Below are positions 10,072 through 19,203 of a stretch of 64,000 nucleotides of DNA, in pieces. Location of the stretch: contig NZ_JAKNTW010000005.1 in assembly GCF_022213955.1 (NCBI RefSeq), positions 517,858 through 581,857 on the forward strand. Direction: 5' to 3'. Every line of letters starts with the position of its first letter. Position 1 is the stretch's first letter. The notes below the pieces were generated by a model. That model was not told the DNA's origin and made no database searches. It worked only from the letters and a program-made list of their open reading frames with translations. Source of the stretch: Dolomitihabitans soli. Its GTDB lineage: Bacteria > Actinomycetota > Actinomycetes > Streptosporangiales > Streptosporangiaceae. A program made the translations under genes and the position numbers.

Positions 10072-11433
10072 TCAGATGGCCTTGCCCGGATTCAGGATGC
10101 CAAGGGGATCGAACACCTGTTTGATTCCCGCCTGGACCTCCTCCGCCACCGGCCCCGACTCCAGGCTGAGCCAGCGCCGCTTGAGCAACCCGACACCGTG
10201 CTCCCCGGTCAGCGTCCCGCCGAGCCGCAGCGCCGTACGGAAGATCTCGTCGGCGGCGGCCCAGACGGCCGGCGGCGGCTCGGTCAGGCCGTGCTCGAAG
10301 ATGAACACCGGGTGCAGGTTGCCGTCCCCCGCGTGGGCGACGGTGCAGATGCGCACGTGGTGCCGTACGGCTGCCGCCTCGATCTCGGTGATCATATCGG
10401 GCAGGACGGACCTGGGCACGCACATGTCCTCGACGAGGCAGGCGCCGAGCCGCTCCTTGGCCGGGTAGGCGAGGCGGCGGATGCCGATGAGCTCCTCGGC
10501 CTCCGCCGCGTCGCCCGACACCGCCACAAAGGACGCGCCGTGCTCTTCGCACAGCGCCTCCATCCGGCGCGCCGCGTTCTCGGCGTCGGTGGCGTCGGAC
10601 TGGGCGATCAGCATGGCGGCCACCGAGGGCTCCAGGCCGATGTTCTTCCAGTCGTCGATGGCCTTCAGGGTGCCCCGGTCGAGGAGTTCGAGCAGCGAGG
10701 GCTGGCAACCCGCGGCGATGATGGCCGACACGGCGGACGCGGCGTCGTGCAGCGAGGCGAACTCGGCCGCGATCGTGGTGGGCGGGGCCAGCGGCGCGCG
10801 GCGAAGCCGTACGGTGGCCTGGGTGATCACGCCGAGGGTGCCCTCGGAGCCGACGAACAGCCCCGTCAGGTCGTACCCGGTGACGCCCTTGACGGTGCGC
10901 CTGCCGGTGTTGAGCACCCGCCCGTCGGCGAGCACGACCTCGAGGCCGAGCGCCGAGTCGCGGGTCACGCCGTACTTCACGCAGCGCAGCCCGCCCGCGT
11001 TGGTGGCCAGGTTCCCGCCGATCGTGGAGATCTCGAAGGAGGACGGGTCGGGCGCGTACATCAGGCCGTGCGCCCGGGCCGCCCGGTCGAGGTCGGCGGT
11101 GATCACACCGGGCTCGACCACCGCGATCTCGTCCGCCGGCGACAACTCCCTGATCGCGGTCATCTTGTGCAGGGACAGCACGATGCAGCCGTCGGTCGCC
11201 GTCGCGCCGCCGGCCAGACCGGTGCCCGCCCCGCGCGGCACCACCGGGATCCGGTGCTCCGTCGCCCACCGCAACGTCGCCACGACCTCGTCACGGTTCT
11301 GCGCGAGCACCACGCCCAGCGGCTTGCCGGGCTCCAGGAAGGTCCGGTCACGGGCGTAGGAGTCGGCCACGTCGGGGTCGGTCAACACTCTGCCCGGGGG
11401 CAGGATCTCGGCAAGAGCGGAAATAGCAGTCAC
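10072..11433 (-). CDS. FAD-linked oxidase, glycolate oxidase GlcD / D-lactate dehydrogenase type
   Basis: 453 residues: FAD-binding type 4 domain (about 35-180), with VVPRGAGTGLAGG and PDPSSFEISTIGGNLATNAG, then the FAD oxidase C-terminal domain (VAHAGDGNLHPVF; LTGEHGVGLLKRRWL). These are the classic GlcD/DLD signatures, for oxidation of glycolate, D-lactate or another 2-hydroxy acid. No glcE/glcF subunits are adjacent, so a single-subunit dehydrogenase is more likely. Cytoplasmic or peripheral membrane, no signal peptide. Single-gene unit between the kinase and the divergent M6 protease gene. Confidence 0.9.
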   Translation of the reverse strand: MTAISALAEILPPGRVLTDPDVADSYARDRTFLEPGKPLGVVLAQNRDEVVATLRWATEHRIPVVPRGAGTGLAGGATATDGCIVLSLHKMTAIRELSPADEIAVVEPGVITADLDRAARAHGLMYAPDPSSFEISTIGGNLATNAGGLRCVKYGVTRDSALGLEVVLADGRVLNTGRRTVKGVTGYDLTGLFVGSEGTLGVITQATVRLRRAPLAPPTTIAAEFASLHDAASAVSAIIAAGCQPSLLELLDRGTLKAIDDWKNIGLEPSVAAMLIAQSDATDAENAARRMEALCEEHGASFVAVSGDAAEAEELIGIRRLAYPAKERLGACLVEDMCVPRSVLPDMITEIEAAAVRHHVRICTVAHAGDGNLHPVFIFEHGLTEPPPAVWAAADEIFRTALRLGGTLTGEHGVGLLKRRWLSLESGPVAEEVQAGIKQVFDPLGILNPGKAI

Positions 11434-11754
11434 AAGGGGACTGTACGGCCCGCCTGAACGTGCTGCGGGCCGGGCGGGTCCTCGTGACCCTCGCGGGGTG
11501 TGCTATAGAGCACCCCTGTTGGCGGTGTAATCCGCGTTTTGGCACGTTTCTAATGGAACTGATCCGCGGCGGAACGATCACAATTCGACAACATCCGCCG
11601 ACAGGTTTACTTCGCCTTTACCTTCTCCTCTAACGTCCCGGTTGCGGATTCAGTGGTGCTCTGTCACAAGGGCCGTCTGAATCCCCAACGGCACATTCAT
11701 CCCTGATGTGCCGCGACGTGCGCCCGGACCACCCCCGGGCGAGGGAGGAAGCCT
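11434..11754. other. Divergent intergenic region, FAD oxidase / M6 protease
   Basis: 320 bp between divergent starts. An imperfect dyad GGGGTGTGCTATAGAGCACCCC (a 2-nt bulge on one arm) lies near 11496-11518, closer to the oxidase gene and possibly its operator. The middle is relatively AT-rich (TTTACTTCGCCTTTACC around 11610) and probably holds the protease promoter. No ORF here has supporting codon use. Confidence 0.35.
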
Positions 11755-14517
11755 GTGTCCAGCAGAGGCAGGGGCGCCCGGCGGCGCCTCATCGCGATCG
11801 TGCCCGCGCTCGGTCTCGCCGCCGCCGGTCTCGCGGTGATCGGCGCTGCGGCTCCGGCCGACACGTCGGTCGCGCGATATCAGCCGGCGGCGGCCGACCA
11901 CTACATCAACTACACCGCGCCGCGGGTCGAGTCGGAGAAGGGCGAGCCGGGACTTCCCGGCCGCTCCCGCTCCCAGGCCGCGAAGAAGATCGACCAGAAG
12001 TTCTCCAGCGGTAACCCGGTCACGGCCAGAATGCTCGCGGCGCGCGAGGCGCAGGCCATCAAGACCGGCAAGAACCCGGCCGAGTTCATTTTCAAGAAGG
12101 CCAAGGAGACGCAGACCGCGAAGCTTCTGACGCTGCTCGTCGAATTCGACGAGAACGCCAAGGACGACTTCTCGGGCTTCAAGCGCCCAAGGACGATCGG
12201 CAGCGACGCGAACGACTGTGTGACCGAGCCGCCGGGGACGCTGATCTCCGGCCCGCTGCACAACCAGATCCCCGACCCGGCGAAGGCGTCCCACAAGGAC
12301 AACAACTCCATGTGGGTCGGCGACTTCAGCCCGCAGCACTTCAACAAGATGCTCTACACCAAGGAGGGCATCACCGAGCGGATCCGCAAGGACCTCAAGG
12401 GGCCCGACGGCAAGCCGGGCGTGGACATCTCCCGGCACACCATGAAGAACATGTACGAGGAGATGTCCAAGGGCGCCTACTCGGTCACCGGCGAGGCCGT
12501 GGGCTGGATCAAGGCCCCGCACTCCGAGGCGTGGTACGGCGCGTCGGCCTGCGGCGGCGTGCCGCAGGACATGTCCGGCCACCCCGACAACAAGGTCGGC
12601 GGGGCCCAGCTCGCCATCGACGCGGTCAACGTGCTCGCCGCGCAGCAGCCCGACTTCCCGTGGGCCGACTACGACATCGAGGACGTCTCCGACGCGGACG
12701 GTGACGACAACTACAACGAGCCCGACGGCGTCGTCGACCACCTGGTGCTCGTGCACGCCGGCAAGGACAAGTCCAGCGACGGCGGCGCGCAGGGCACCTA
12801 CGCCATCTGGGCGCACTCCAGCGCCGTCGCGGGCGGGCACACGATCCCCGGCACCGACATCAAGGTGTCCAACTACATCGTGCAGCCCGAGGACTCGGGC
12901 GTCGGCGTCTTCGCCCACGAGTACGGCCACGACCTCGGCCTCCCCGACCTGTACGACACCTCGGGCAGCGCGGAGTCCGCGGTCGACTTCTGGGACCTGA
13001 TGTCCAGCGGGTCGCACTCCGGGCCGATCTTCCAGTCGATGCCCACGCACATGGGGCTGTGGGACAAGTGGGTGCTCGGCTGGGCCAACCCGAAGGTCTT
13101 CAACCCCGGTGACCGGGCCCGCCCGGTCACCATCGGCCAGTCCTCGCGCACGCCCAAGCTGACCGAGGACGGCGTCCGGGTCAACCTGCCGAGCGAGCCG
13201 CTGAAGATGATCGAGCCGCACAGCGGCACCAAGACCTGGTGGGCCAACCTCGACCAGGAGTGGGGCGACGTCAAGCTGGCCCGCGACATCCAGGTGCCCG
13301 CGGGAACCGACCTCAAGTTCCGGATGTGGAACAACTACGAGATCGAGCAGGACTGGGACTTCGGCTTCGTCGAGGTGTCCACCGACGGCGGCGGCACGTG
13401 GGCGCAGCAGAAGGTCTACGACCAGGCCGGCACGGAGGTCACCACCCCCGACGGCTACCCGGACCCGAACAAGAACCTCGCCACCTTCGGCGGCAAGAAG
13501 TACGGTCTGACCGGCAACACCGACGGCTGGCGGCACGACTACGTCGACCTGGCGCCCTACGCCGGTAAGACGATCAAGCTGCGTCTCGTCTACAACACCG
13601 ACGCGGCGTTCACTCCGCGCGGCTGGCACGCCGACGACTTCTCGGTCACCAACGGCGACCAGACGGTGTGGAGCGACGACGTCGAGGGCGGCGAGAACGG
13701 CTGGTCCGCCGCCGGCGGCACCTTCACCAACACCCACGGCCAGGGCTGGACGATCAACGACGGCTTCCGCGAGGTCCAGCGCTTCTACCTGGCCGAGTGG
13801 CGGAACCTCGACGGGTTCGACAAGGGCCTGCAGTACGCCTACGACACCAGCTACTCGCGCGAGGGCGCGTGGAAGGTGGAGAAGGTCAAGTACAACGCCC
13901 CCGGCCTGCTCGTCTGGTACCGGGACTCGACCTTCACCACCAACACGCTGGTCCCCAACCTGGAGCTCTCCCCGAGCCTCGGGACCAAGGGCAGCCTGCT
14001 GCTCGTCGACTCGCACTACGAACCGCTGCGCCGTACCGGCACGGCGGCGGAGAAGGACCCGACCGCGCGCAAGAACATGCAGGGCCGGGTCCAGACGTCC
14101 AACGCGGCCTTCTCCTTCAACAAGACCTATCCGCTCACCGAGTGCCTCGAGGCGGCCGACGAGCCGTACAGCGAGTACTGCACCAAGATTCCGGCGCTGC
14201 CGGCCGTGTCGGCCTTCAGCGACGCCAAGACCTGGTACCCGGGACTGGAGTTGCTCAACGGCGCGCTCGGCTACCGCGACTTCGACGCCTCGGTGGTCGT
14301 GCCGTCCAAGGGCGACCAGAACTACTCCACCAGGGTCGTCCACGCCGACGGCACCCCGGCCACCGAGCTGTACGGCCAGGACCTCGGCAACGGTCACGTC
14401 CTCGGCACCGGCAACCCCGGTGACGAGGGCAAGGCGCTGGGCGTGCAGTTCCGCCTGCTGGCTCCGCTCCCCGGCAACCTCGGGGCCGTCGTCCAGGTGA
14501 CGCCGCCCACGAAGTAG
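11755..14517 (+). CDS. Secreted M6 (immune inhibitor A-type) metalloprotease
   Basis: 920 residues. The start GTG 11755 follows GAGGGAGGAA. Signal peptide: Arg-rich N-region, then LIAIVPALGLAAAGLAVIGA with cleavage near AAAPADT. The zinc motif HEYGHDLGLPDLYD puts His388, Glu389 and His392 at the active site. A propeptide-like region (Lys-rich, KEGITERIRKDLKG) precedes it, and after it comes a large beta-rich region including a MAM/VPA-like segment (WNNYEIEQDWDFGFVEVSTD). This is the InhA family of secreted zinc proteases, used to degrade external proteins. Single gene with a strong terminator 20 bp after its stop. Confidence 0.93.
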   Translation: MSSRGRGARRRLIAIVPALGLAAAGLAVIGAAAPADTSVARYQPAAADHYINYTAPRVESEKGEPGLPGRSRSQAAKKIDQKFSSGNPVTARMLAAREAQAIKTGKNPAEFIFKKAKETQTAKLLTLLVEFDENAKDDFSGFKRPRTIGSDANDCVTEPPGTLISGPLHNQIPDPAKASHKDNNSMWVGDFSPQHFNKMLYTKEGITERIRKDLKGPDGKPGVDISRHTMKNMYEEMSKGAYSVTGEAVGWIKAPHSEAWYGASACGGVPQDMSGHPDNKVGGAQLAIDAVNVLAAQQPDFPWADYDIEDVSDADGDDNYNEPDGVVDHLVLVHAGKDKSSDGGAQGTYAIWAHSSAVAGGHTIPGTDIKVSNYIVQPEDSGVGVFAHEYGHDLGLPDLYDTSGSAESAVDFWDLMSSGSHSGPIFQSMPTHMGLWDKWVLGWANPKVFNPGDRARPVTIGQSSRTPKLTEDGVRVNLPSEPLKMIEPHSGTKTWWANLDQEWGDVKLARDIQVPAGTDLKFRMWNNYEIEQDWDFGFVEVSTDGGGTWAQQKVYDQAGTEVTTPDGYPDPNKNLATFGGKKYGLTGNTDGWRHDYVDLAPYAGKTIKLRLVYNTDAAFTPRGWHADDFSVTNGDQTVWSDDVEGGENGWSAAGGTFTNTHGQGWTINDGFREVQRFYLAEWRNLDGFDKGLQYAYDTSYSREGAWKVEKVKYNAPGLLVWYRDSTFTTNTLVPNLELSPSLGTKGSLLLVDSHYEPLRRTGTAAEKDPTARKNMQGRVQTSNAAFSFNKTYPLTECLEAADEPYSEYCTKIPALPAVSAFSDAKTWYPGLELLNGALGYRDFDASVVVPSKGDQNYSTRVVHADGTPATELYGQDLGNGHVLGTGNPGDEGKALGVQFRLLAPLPGNLGAVVQVTPPTK

Positions 14518-14536
14518 CCACCCCGCTCAACCGGCC

Positions 14537-14564
14537 CGCCGCCCCCGGTCATCCGGGGGCGGCG
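14537..14564 (+). terminator. Terminator of M6 protease gene
   Basis: Perfect 12-bp stem CGCCGCCCCCGG / CCGGGGGCGGCG with a TCAT loop, 20 nt after the protease stop. It lacks a T-run, which is usual in high-GC actinobacteria. Confidence 0.8.
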
Positions 14565-14603
14565 GCGTCGTCTCGGGGGTCGTTCCGGGCGTGCCGGTGG
14601 CCC

Positions 14604-14609
14604 TACGAT
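14604..14609 (+). promoter_or_regulatory. -10 element for leaderless lipid-kinase mRNA
   Basis: TACGAT followed by exactly 7 nt and then GTG 14617. This spacing makes the GTG the likely transcription start and argues against the ATG at 14608, which overlaps the -10 hexamer. Confidence 0.5.
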
Positions 14610-14616
14610 GGGGCCG

Positions 14617-15555
14617 GTGAGCGAGCTGCGTAGCAAGGTGGATCACACCGCGGCGATCCTGACCGAGCGCAGGGTGGCCGTGGTGGTCAACACCCACTCG
14701 CGGCGCGGCAGGCACCGCTACCCCGAGGCGGTCGCGCTGTTGCGAGCCCGTGGCTTCCAGCCGCTCGCGCTGCACGCCGTCGTCAACCCCAAGCGGCTGC
14801 GCGAGACCCTGGAGAGCGCCCTCGACGCCAAGCCCGACCTGCTGATCGTCGGCGGCGGCGACGGCACCCTGAGCGCCGCCGTCAAGCACGTGGCCCACCG
14901 CGACGTCGCCCTCGGGGTCCTGCCGCTCGGCACGACCAACAACTTCGCCCGCAGCCTCGGCCTCCCACTCGACCTCGCCGGCGCCGTCGACGTGTTCCGC
15001 ACCGGCAAGGTGGCCGACATCGACCTCGGCATGGCCGACGACCGCGCCTTCGCCAACCTGGCCAGCTTCGGCGTCTCCGTCGAGGTCGCCGGCACCGTGC
15101 GGCCCTGGCTCAAGCGCCTTCTCGGCCGGGCCGCCTACCCTCTGACCGCCGTCTCGATCCTGCCCGGTCACCGCCCCTTCCGCGCCTACATCACGGTCGA
15201 CGGCCGCCGCCACGAGCTGCTGACCCACCAGCTCAACATCGCCAACGGCCGTTTCCACGGCGGCTGGCAGGTCGCCAGCGACATCAGCATCGACAACGGC
15301 ACCCTGGTCGCCTACCAGCTCGGCTCGGGGAAACGTCTCAGGCTCCTGGTGGAGACCATGTTCCGCGCCACCACCGGCCGCTGGCGGAGCCTCGCCGGCG
15401 GCCCGTTCGTCACCGGCCGCGAGATGTTCCTGGAGACCGATCCGCCGATGGCCGCCGACGTCGACGGCGAGGTCCGGCTCCGCACCCCGCTGACCCTCCG
15501 CACCGTCCCCAACGGCCTCCGCGTGATGGTCACCCCCGACTTCACCGACAACTGA
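14617..15555 (+). CDS. Diacylglycerol/lipid kinase family protein
   Basis: Lipid kinase of the DAGK catalytic family (YegS/DgkB/BmrU-like), about 312 residues. N-terminal nucleotide domain: AVVVNTHSRRGRHR, then LLIVGGGDGTLSAAVKHVA with the GGDGT signature and GVLPLGTTNNFARSLGLP. C-terminal domain has IANGRFHGGWQVASD and DVDGEVR. It phosphorylates diacylglycerol or a related lipid at the membrane with ATP. ATG 14608 is an alternative start, but a TACGAT -10 overlaps it and points to a leaderless GTG. Single gene; a terminator precedes it and a new promoter follows. Confidence 0.88.
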   Translation: MSELRSKVDHTAAILTERRVAVVVNTHSRRGRHRYPEAVALLRARGFQPLALHAVVNPKRLRETLESALDAKPDLLIVGGGDGTLSAAVKHVAHRDVALGVLPLGTTNNFARSLGLPLDLAGAVDVFRTGKVADIDLGMADDRAFANLASFGVSVEVAGTVRPWLKRLLGRAAYPLTAVSILPGHRPFRAYITVDGRRHELLTHQLNIANGRFHGGWQVASDISIDNGTLVAYQLGSGKRLRLLVETMFRATTGRWRSLAGGPFVTGREMFLETDPPMAADVDGEVRLRTPLTLRTVPNGLRVMVTPDFTDN

Positions 15556-15606
15556 CGGCCCTGCCGAACCCGGAGAACCCGTGGTCACCCCCAGTCGGCC
15601 GCCGAC

Positions 15607-15646
15607 CAAGCAAGTGCTTGACCAAATAAAATCGCGGACGTATAAA
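15607..15646 (+). promoter_or_regulatory. Sigma70-like promoter overlapped by dyad operator, cholesterol oxidase gene
   Basis: -35 TTGACC (15618-15623), 17-nt spacer, -10 TATAAA (15641-15646), the best consensus promoter seen in the window. A perfect inverted repeat CAAGCA-AG-TGCTTG (15607-15620) overlaps the -35, so a TetR-like repressor bound there would block RNA polymerase. Initiation would be about 70 nt before the ATG at 15726. Confidence 0.65.
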
Positions 15647-15725
15647 GAGCCATCGCCGAGCTGTGAAATCTGGACAAACCAGGCAAGCCCAGCTCAGTCG
15701 CCCCCCGCCTCAGGAGGTCAGCGTC

Positions 15726-17462
15726 ATGGCAGATGGTCACCACCGCGCCCTGTCGAGGAGGACCCTGCTGGGTGGTGCGGTGGGCGCCGCCGCCCTCAGC
15801 GCGGCACAGTGGACGCCGGCCGTACGGCTGACCGAGGCCACCGGCGCGACCCTGGCGGCCCCGCCGTCCTTCCCCCCGGGCATCGAGCCCTACCAGCAGA
15901 CCTATGAGAACTGGTCGGGCGAGATCGAGATGGACGGGGTGTGGACCTGCGCCCCGGTCTCCGAGGCGCAGATCGTCACGCTCGCGGACTGGGCGCGGGC
16001 CGTCAACTGGCGGATCCGCCCCAAGGGCCGCTCGCACAACTGGTCCCCGCTGCTGATCCCGCCGGGCGTCCCTGGCAACACCCTCCTGGTGGACACCCGC
16101 AACCTCGCCGCCGTCACGGTCACGTCCGGCTCCCCGGCGAGCGTGACCGCCCAGACGGGCGTCACCATGCAGGCGCTGCTGACCACGCTGGAGGCGGCGG
16201 GCTACGGCCTGACCGCCACACCCGCCCCCGGCGACCTCTCGCTCGGCGGGGTGCTCGCCATCGGCGGCCACGGCACGGGGGTGCCGAAGACCGGGGAGAC
16301 CCTGACGCCGGGGCACACGTTCGGCTCCGTCAGCAACCTCGTGGTGCGGCTCAAGGCGGTCGTGTGGGACGCCGCCGCCGGACGCCACACGATCAGCACG
16401 TTCACCAGGTCCGATCCGCGGATCGGCGCGCTGCTCGTCGGGCTGGGCCGGTCGTTCGTCACTGAGGTGACCCTGCGCGTGGGCGTCAACAAGCGGCTGC
16501 GCTGCCAGAGCTTCTACCACATCAACGTGGACACCATGTTCGCGCCGCCGGCGTCCGCCGGCTCGGACTCGTTCGCGAGCCATGTGAACCGGTCCGGGAG
16601 GGTGGAGGCCATCTGGTTCCCGTTCACCACGGTGCCGTGGCTGAAGGTGTGGAGCGTGGCGCCGAGCAAGCCGATCTTCGCCAAGCAGGTCGACGGCCCC
16701 TACAACTATCCCTTCTCCGACTTCCTCTCCGAGGAGGCGTCGGACCTGCTCTCCCAGATCGTCGCGGGCAACGCCGGACTCACCCCGACCTTCGAGAACA
16801 CCCAGATGGCCGTGGTCGGCTCCGGGCTCATCCTGACCGGCAGCTGGGACATCTGGGGCTGGTCGAAGAACCTGCTCCTCTACGTCCGGCCGACGACCCT
16901 GCGGGTCACCGCCAACGGCTACGCGATCCTGACCGCCAGGAGCAACGTCCAGCGGGTGGTCAGCGAGTTCTACACCTACTACAAGAACGCCCTCGGCGCC
17001 TACGCCGCGCAGGGCCGCTACCCGATGAACGGCCCGCTGGAGATCCGGGTCACCGGCCTCGACGTGCCCGCCGACGTGGGCGTCCCCAACGCGGTGTCCC
17101 CGCAGCTCTCGGCGGTCAGGCCGCGCCCCGACCATCCGGAGTGGGACGTCGCGGTGTGGCTCGACATCCTCACCGTCCCCGGCACGCCGTACTCCCAGCA
17201 GTTCTACCGGGAGACCGAGCGGTGGATCCTCGGCAACTACACCGGCGGCTACGCGGCGGTCAGGCCCGAGTGGTCCAAGGGCTGGGGATACTCGGGCAGC
17301 GCGGCCTGGGCCGACCCCGCCGTGCGGGACACCGTGATCCCGAACGCCTTCCGAGCGGGCCAGCCCGCCGGCGACGGCTGGAACGCCGCCGTCGCGACGC
17401 TGAACGCCCTGGACCCGCACCGGGTCTTCAGCACCTCCTTCCTTGACGCCCTGATCGACTGA
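15726..17462 (+). CDS. Exported cholesterol oxidase (VAO-type, covalent FAD)
   Basis: 578 residues from ATG 15726 with AGGAGG 8 nt upstream. The N-terminus has a twin-arginine signal (SRRTLLGGAVGAAALSAAQW). The FAD-binding type 4 domain contains RPKGRSHNWSPL, whose His104 is the probable covalent flavin attachment site, and GDLSLGGVLAIGGHGTG. The C-terminal two thirds match the cholesterol-oxidase substrate-binding domain of the type II enzymes (VEAIWFPFTTVPWLKVWSV; QFYRETERWILGNY). The enzyme oxidises and isomerises 3-beta-hydroxysterols to 4-en-3-ones with H2O2 release, outside the cell after Tat export. Regulation by a TetR-like repressor is likely from the promoter dyad. Confidence 0.9.
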   Translation: MADGHHRALSRRTLLGGAVGAAALSAAQWTPAVRLTEATGATLAAPPSFPPGIEPYQQTYENWSGEIEMDGVWTCAPVSEAQIVTLADWARAVNWRIRPKGRSHNWSPLLIPPGVPGNTLLVDTRNLAAVTVTSGSPASVTAQTGVTMQALLTTLEAAGYGLTATPAPGDLSLGGVLAIGGHGTGVPKTGETLTPGHTFGSVSNLVVRLKAVVWDAAAGRHTISTFTRSDPRIGALLVGLGRSFVTEVTLRVGVNKRLRCQSFYHINVDTMFAPPASAGSDSFASHVNRSGRVEAIWFPFTTVPWLKVWSVAPSKPIFAKQVDGPYNYPFSDFLSEEASDLLSQIVAGNAGLTPTFENTQMAVVGSGLILTGSWDIWGWSKNLLLYVRPTTLRVTANGYAILTARSNVQRVVSEFYTYYKNALGAYAAQGRYPMNGPLEIRVTGLDVPADVGVPNAVSPQLSAVRPRPDHPEWDVAVWLDILTVPGTPYSQQFYRETERWILGNYTGGYAAVRPEWSKGWGYSGSAAWADPAVRDTVIPNAFRAGQPAGDGWNAAVATLNALDPHRVFSTSFLDALID

Positions 17463-17531
17463 CATGGGGTTTGCGGTGTCGCTCCCGGGTAGCGGACGCA
17501 CAGCTACACAAGATGTGCGGAGGTTTCCGAG

Positions 17532-17981
17532 ATGACCGAGAGCGACCCCGCGGGGCCCCCGGCCGAGCACACCGCGGGAGATGTGGGCGCGCGCAGGCAC
17601 AGCGTCGGCGAGTCGGTCCGCGTGGACGAGAGCGGCTCGCTCAACGTGCCCCCCACCCAGGTGGACGAGAACGAGGACCGGGACGAGAACAGGTTCGAGG
17701 ACCGGGACGAGGAGAGGGAGGAGCAGCCCATGGAGCGCAAGGGCGGACCGATGGACCTCGGCCGTGCGGAGAGCGGCGCCGGCCCCTCTGTGACGCCGCC
17801 GGAGACCAGGGAGGCCGGTGAGACCAGGGAGGGTCCGGTGGCGACCAGCAGGCGGGTCAGGGAGCGGATTCCCGAAGAGCAGACCGCCGGGTCCAAACAC
17901 GGCCCCCGGCTGGCCAAGGTCGCCGTGGGAGCCGTGGCGCTGATGGTCGTGCGCCGCCTGCTGAGAAGACGAAGGAAGTAG
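17532..17981 (+). CDS. Acidic, tail-anchored hypothetical protein
   Basis: 149 residues, ATG 17532 preceded by GGAGG. The body is highly charged and disordered-looking (ENEDRDENRFEDRDEEREEQ). The C-terminus is a short hydrophobic segment (LAKVAVGAVALMVV) followed by RRLLRRRRK, like a tail anchor with the basic end in the cytoplasm. No known domain recognised. It lies between cholesterol oxidase and acyl-CoA dehydrogenase genes on the same strand but with its own gaps, so a link to sterol metabolism is not shown. Confidence 0.7.
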   Translation: MTESDPAGPPAEHTAGDVGARRHSVGESVRVDESGSLNVPPTQVDENEDRDENRFEDRDEEREEQPMERKGGPMDLGRAESGAGPSVTPPETREAGETREGPVATSRRVRERIPEEQTAGSKHGPRLAKVAVGAVALMVVRRLLRRRRK

Positions 17982-18015
17982 TACGGCCCGCCGCCATCGG
18001 CTAGCGTGAAGGGCT

Positions 18016-18028
18016 AGAACCTCGTTCT
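18016..18028. promoter_or_regulatory. AGAAC-CTC-GTTCT dyad before acyl-CoA dehydrogenase
   Basis: Perfect 5+3+5 inverted repeat 15 bp upstream of ATG 18043. It resembles lipid-regulator operators of the TAGAACnnGTTCTA type seen in actinobacteria (TetR-family KstR-like) but has a 3-nt instead of 2-nt centre, so assignment is tentative. Confidence 0.45.
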
Positions 18029-18042
18029 GGTTAGGCGGGCTG

Positions 18043-19203
18043 ATGGATTTCGAGCTCAACGACGAGCAGCGCATGTTCCGCAGCACCCTGCGGGAGTTCG
18101 TGGCGAAGGACATCGTGCCGGTCGCGGCCGAATGGGAACGGACCGGACGCCATCCCACGGAGATCATCGACCGGTTCCGCGAGCTGGGCCTGTTCGGCAT
18201 CACGATCCCCGAGGAGTACGGCGGGCTGGACCTGGACCGGGTCTCCTTCGCCCTGGTCTTCGAGGAGATCGCGCGCGGCTGGATGGGCGTGGCGGGGGTC
18301 CTCGGCTCGCACTCGCTGGCCGCCTGGATGATCGCCAGGTACGGCACAGCCGAGCAGCGGTCCAGGCACCTGCCCGACCTGGCGAGCGGCGCGCGCCGTA
18401 CCGGGATCGCGCTGACCGAGCCGGGCGCGGGCACCGACCTGCAGGGCATCGAGACGCGCGCGGTCCGCGACGGCGGCCACTACGTCGTCACCGGCACCAA
18501 GACCTGGATCACCAACGCGCGGCACGCCGACCCGCTGCCCGTGCTGGTCAAGACGGAACTGACCACCCCCGCGCACAAGGGCATGTCCGTGCTGCTCGTC
18601 GACCCGTCGAGCCGGGGCTTCACGGTCAGCCGCGACCTGCCCAAACTCGGCTACAAGGGCACCGAGACCTGCGAGGTCGTGCTCGACGAGGTACGGGTGC
18701 CGACAGGCGACCTGCTCGGCGAGGTGACGGGGCGCGGCATGCAGCAGGTGCTCTCCGCGCTCGAACTCGGCCGGATCAACATCGCCGCCCGCGCCGTCGG
18801 CGTCTCCCAGTGCGCCTACGACGCGGCGCTGAACTACTCGCGCGAACGGCAGGCGTTCGGCAAACCGATCGCCGACTTCCAGGCCATCCAGCTCAAACTG
18901 GCCGACATGGCCACCGACATCCAGGCCGCGCGGCTGCTGACCTACTGGGCGGCCACCCGGTCCGCGGCCGGCGCGGTGAACACCGAGGCCGCCATGGCCA
19001 AGTACTTCGCCTCGGAGGTGGCGCTGCGGGCCACCATGGAGGCGATGCGGATCCACGGCGGCTACGGCTACTCGCAGGAGTTCGTGGTGGAGCGCCTCTA
19101 CCGGGACGCGCCCCTGATGGCCATCGGCGAGGGCACCAACGACGTGCAGCGCATGGTGATCGCCCGATCCCTCATCTCCGGTGCTGCCACACTGGACTGG
19201 TGA
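18043..19203 (+). CDS. Acyl-CoA dehydrogenase
   Basis: 386 residues, standard length for the family. Flavin-dependent alpha,beta-dehydrogenation of an acyl-CoA. Visible signatures: IALTEPGAGTDLQGIETRAV (FAD-binding loop), NYSRERQAFGKPIADFQAIQ, and the C-terminal RIHGGYGYSQEFVVERLYRDA, where Glu346 occupies the catalytic-base position. The stop overlaps the HIT-protein start (GTGA), so the two are cotranscribed. An AGAAC/GTTCT dyad just upstream suggests repression by a fatty-acid or sterol regulator. The chain length of the substrate cannot be deduced. Confidence 0.92.
   Translation: MDFELNDEQRMFRSTLREFVAKDIVPVAAEWERTGRHPTEIIDRFRELGLFGITIPEEYGGLDLDRVSFALVFEEIARGWMGVAGVLGSHSLAAWMIARYGTAEQRSRHLPDLASGARRTGIALTEPGAGTDLQGIETRAVRDGGHYVVTGTKTWITNARHADPLPVLVKTELTTPAHKGMSVLLVDPSSRGFTVSRDLPKLGYKGTETCEVVLDEVRVPTGDLLGEVTGRGMQQVLSALELGRINIAARAVGVSQCAYDAALNYSRERQAFGKPIADFQAIQLKLADMATDIQAARLLTYWAATRSAAGAVNTEAAMAKYFASEVALRATMEAMRIHGGYGYSQEFVVERLYRDAPLMAIGEGTNDVQRMVIARSLISGAATLDW

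Noticed and set aside
11650..14397. 915-codon open frame on the minus strand opposite the M6 protease
   Set aside because: Product is a Val/Gly/Arg/Asp-rich run with no domain; it mirrors the codon bias of the real gene on the other strand, which has signal peptide and zinc motif.
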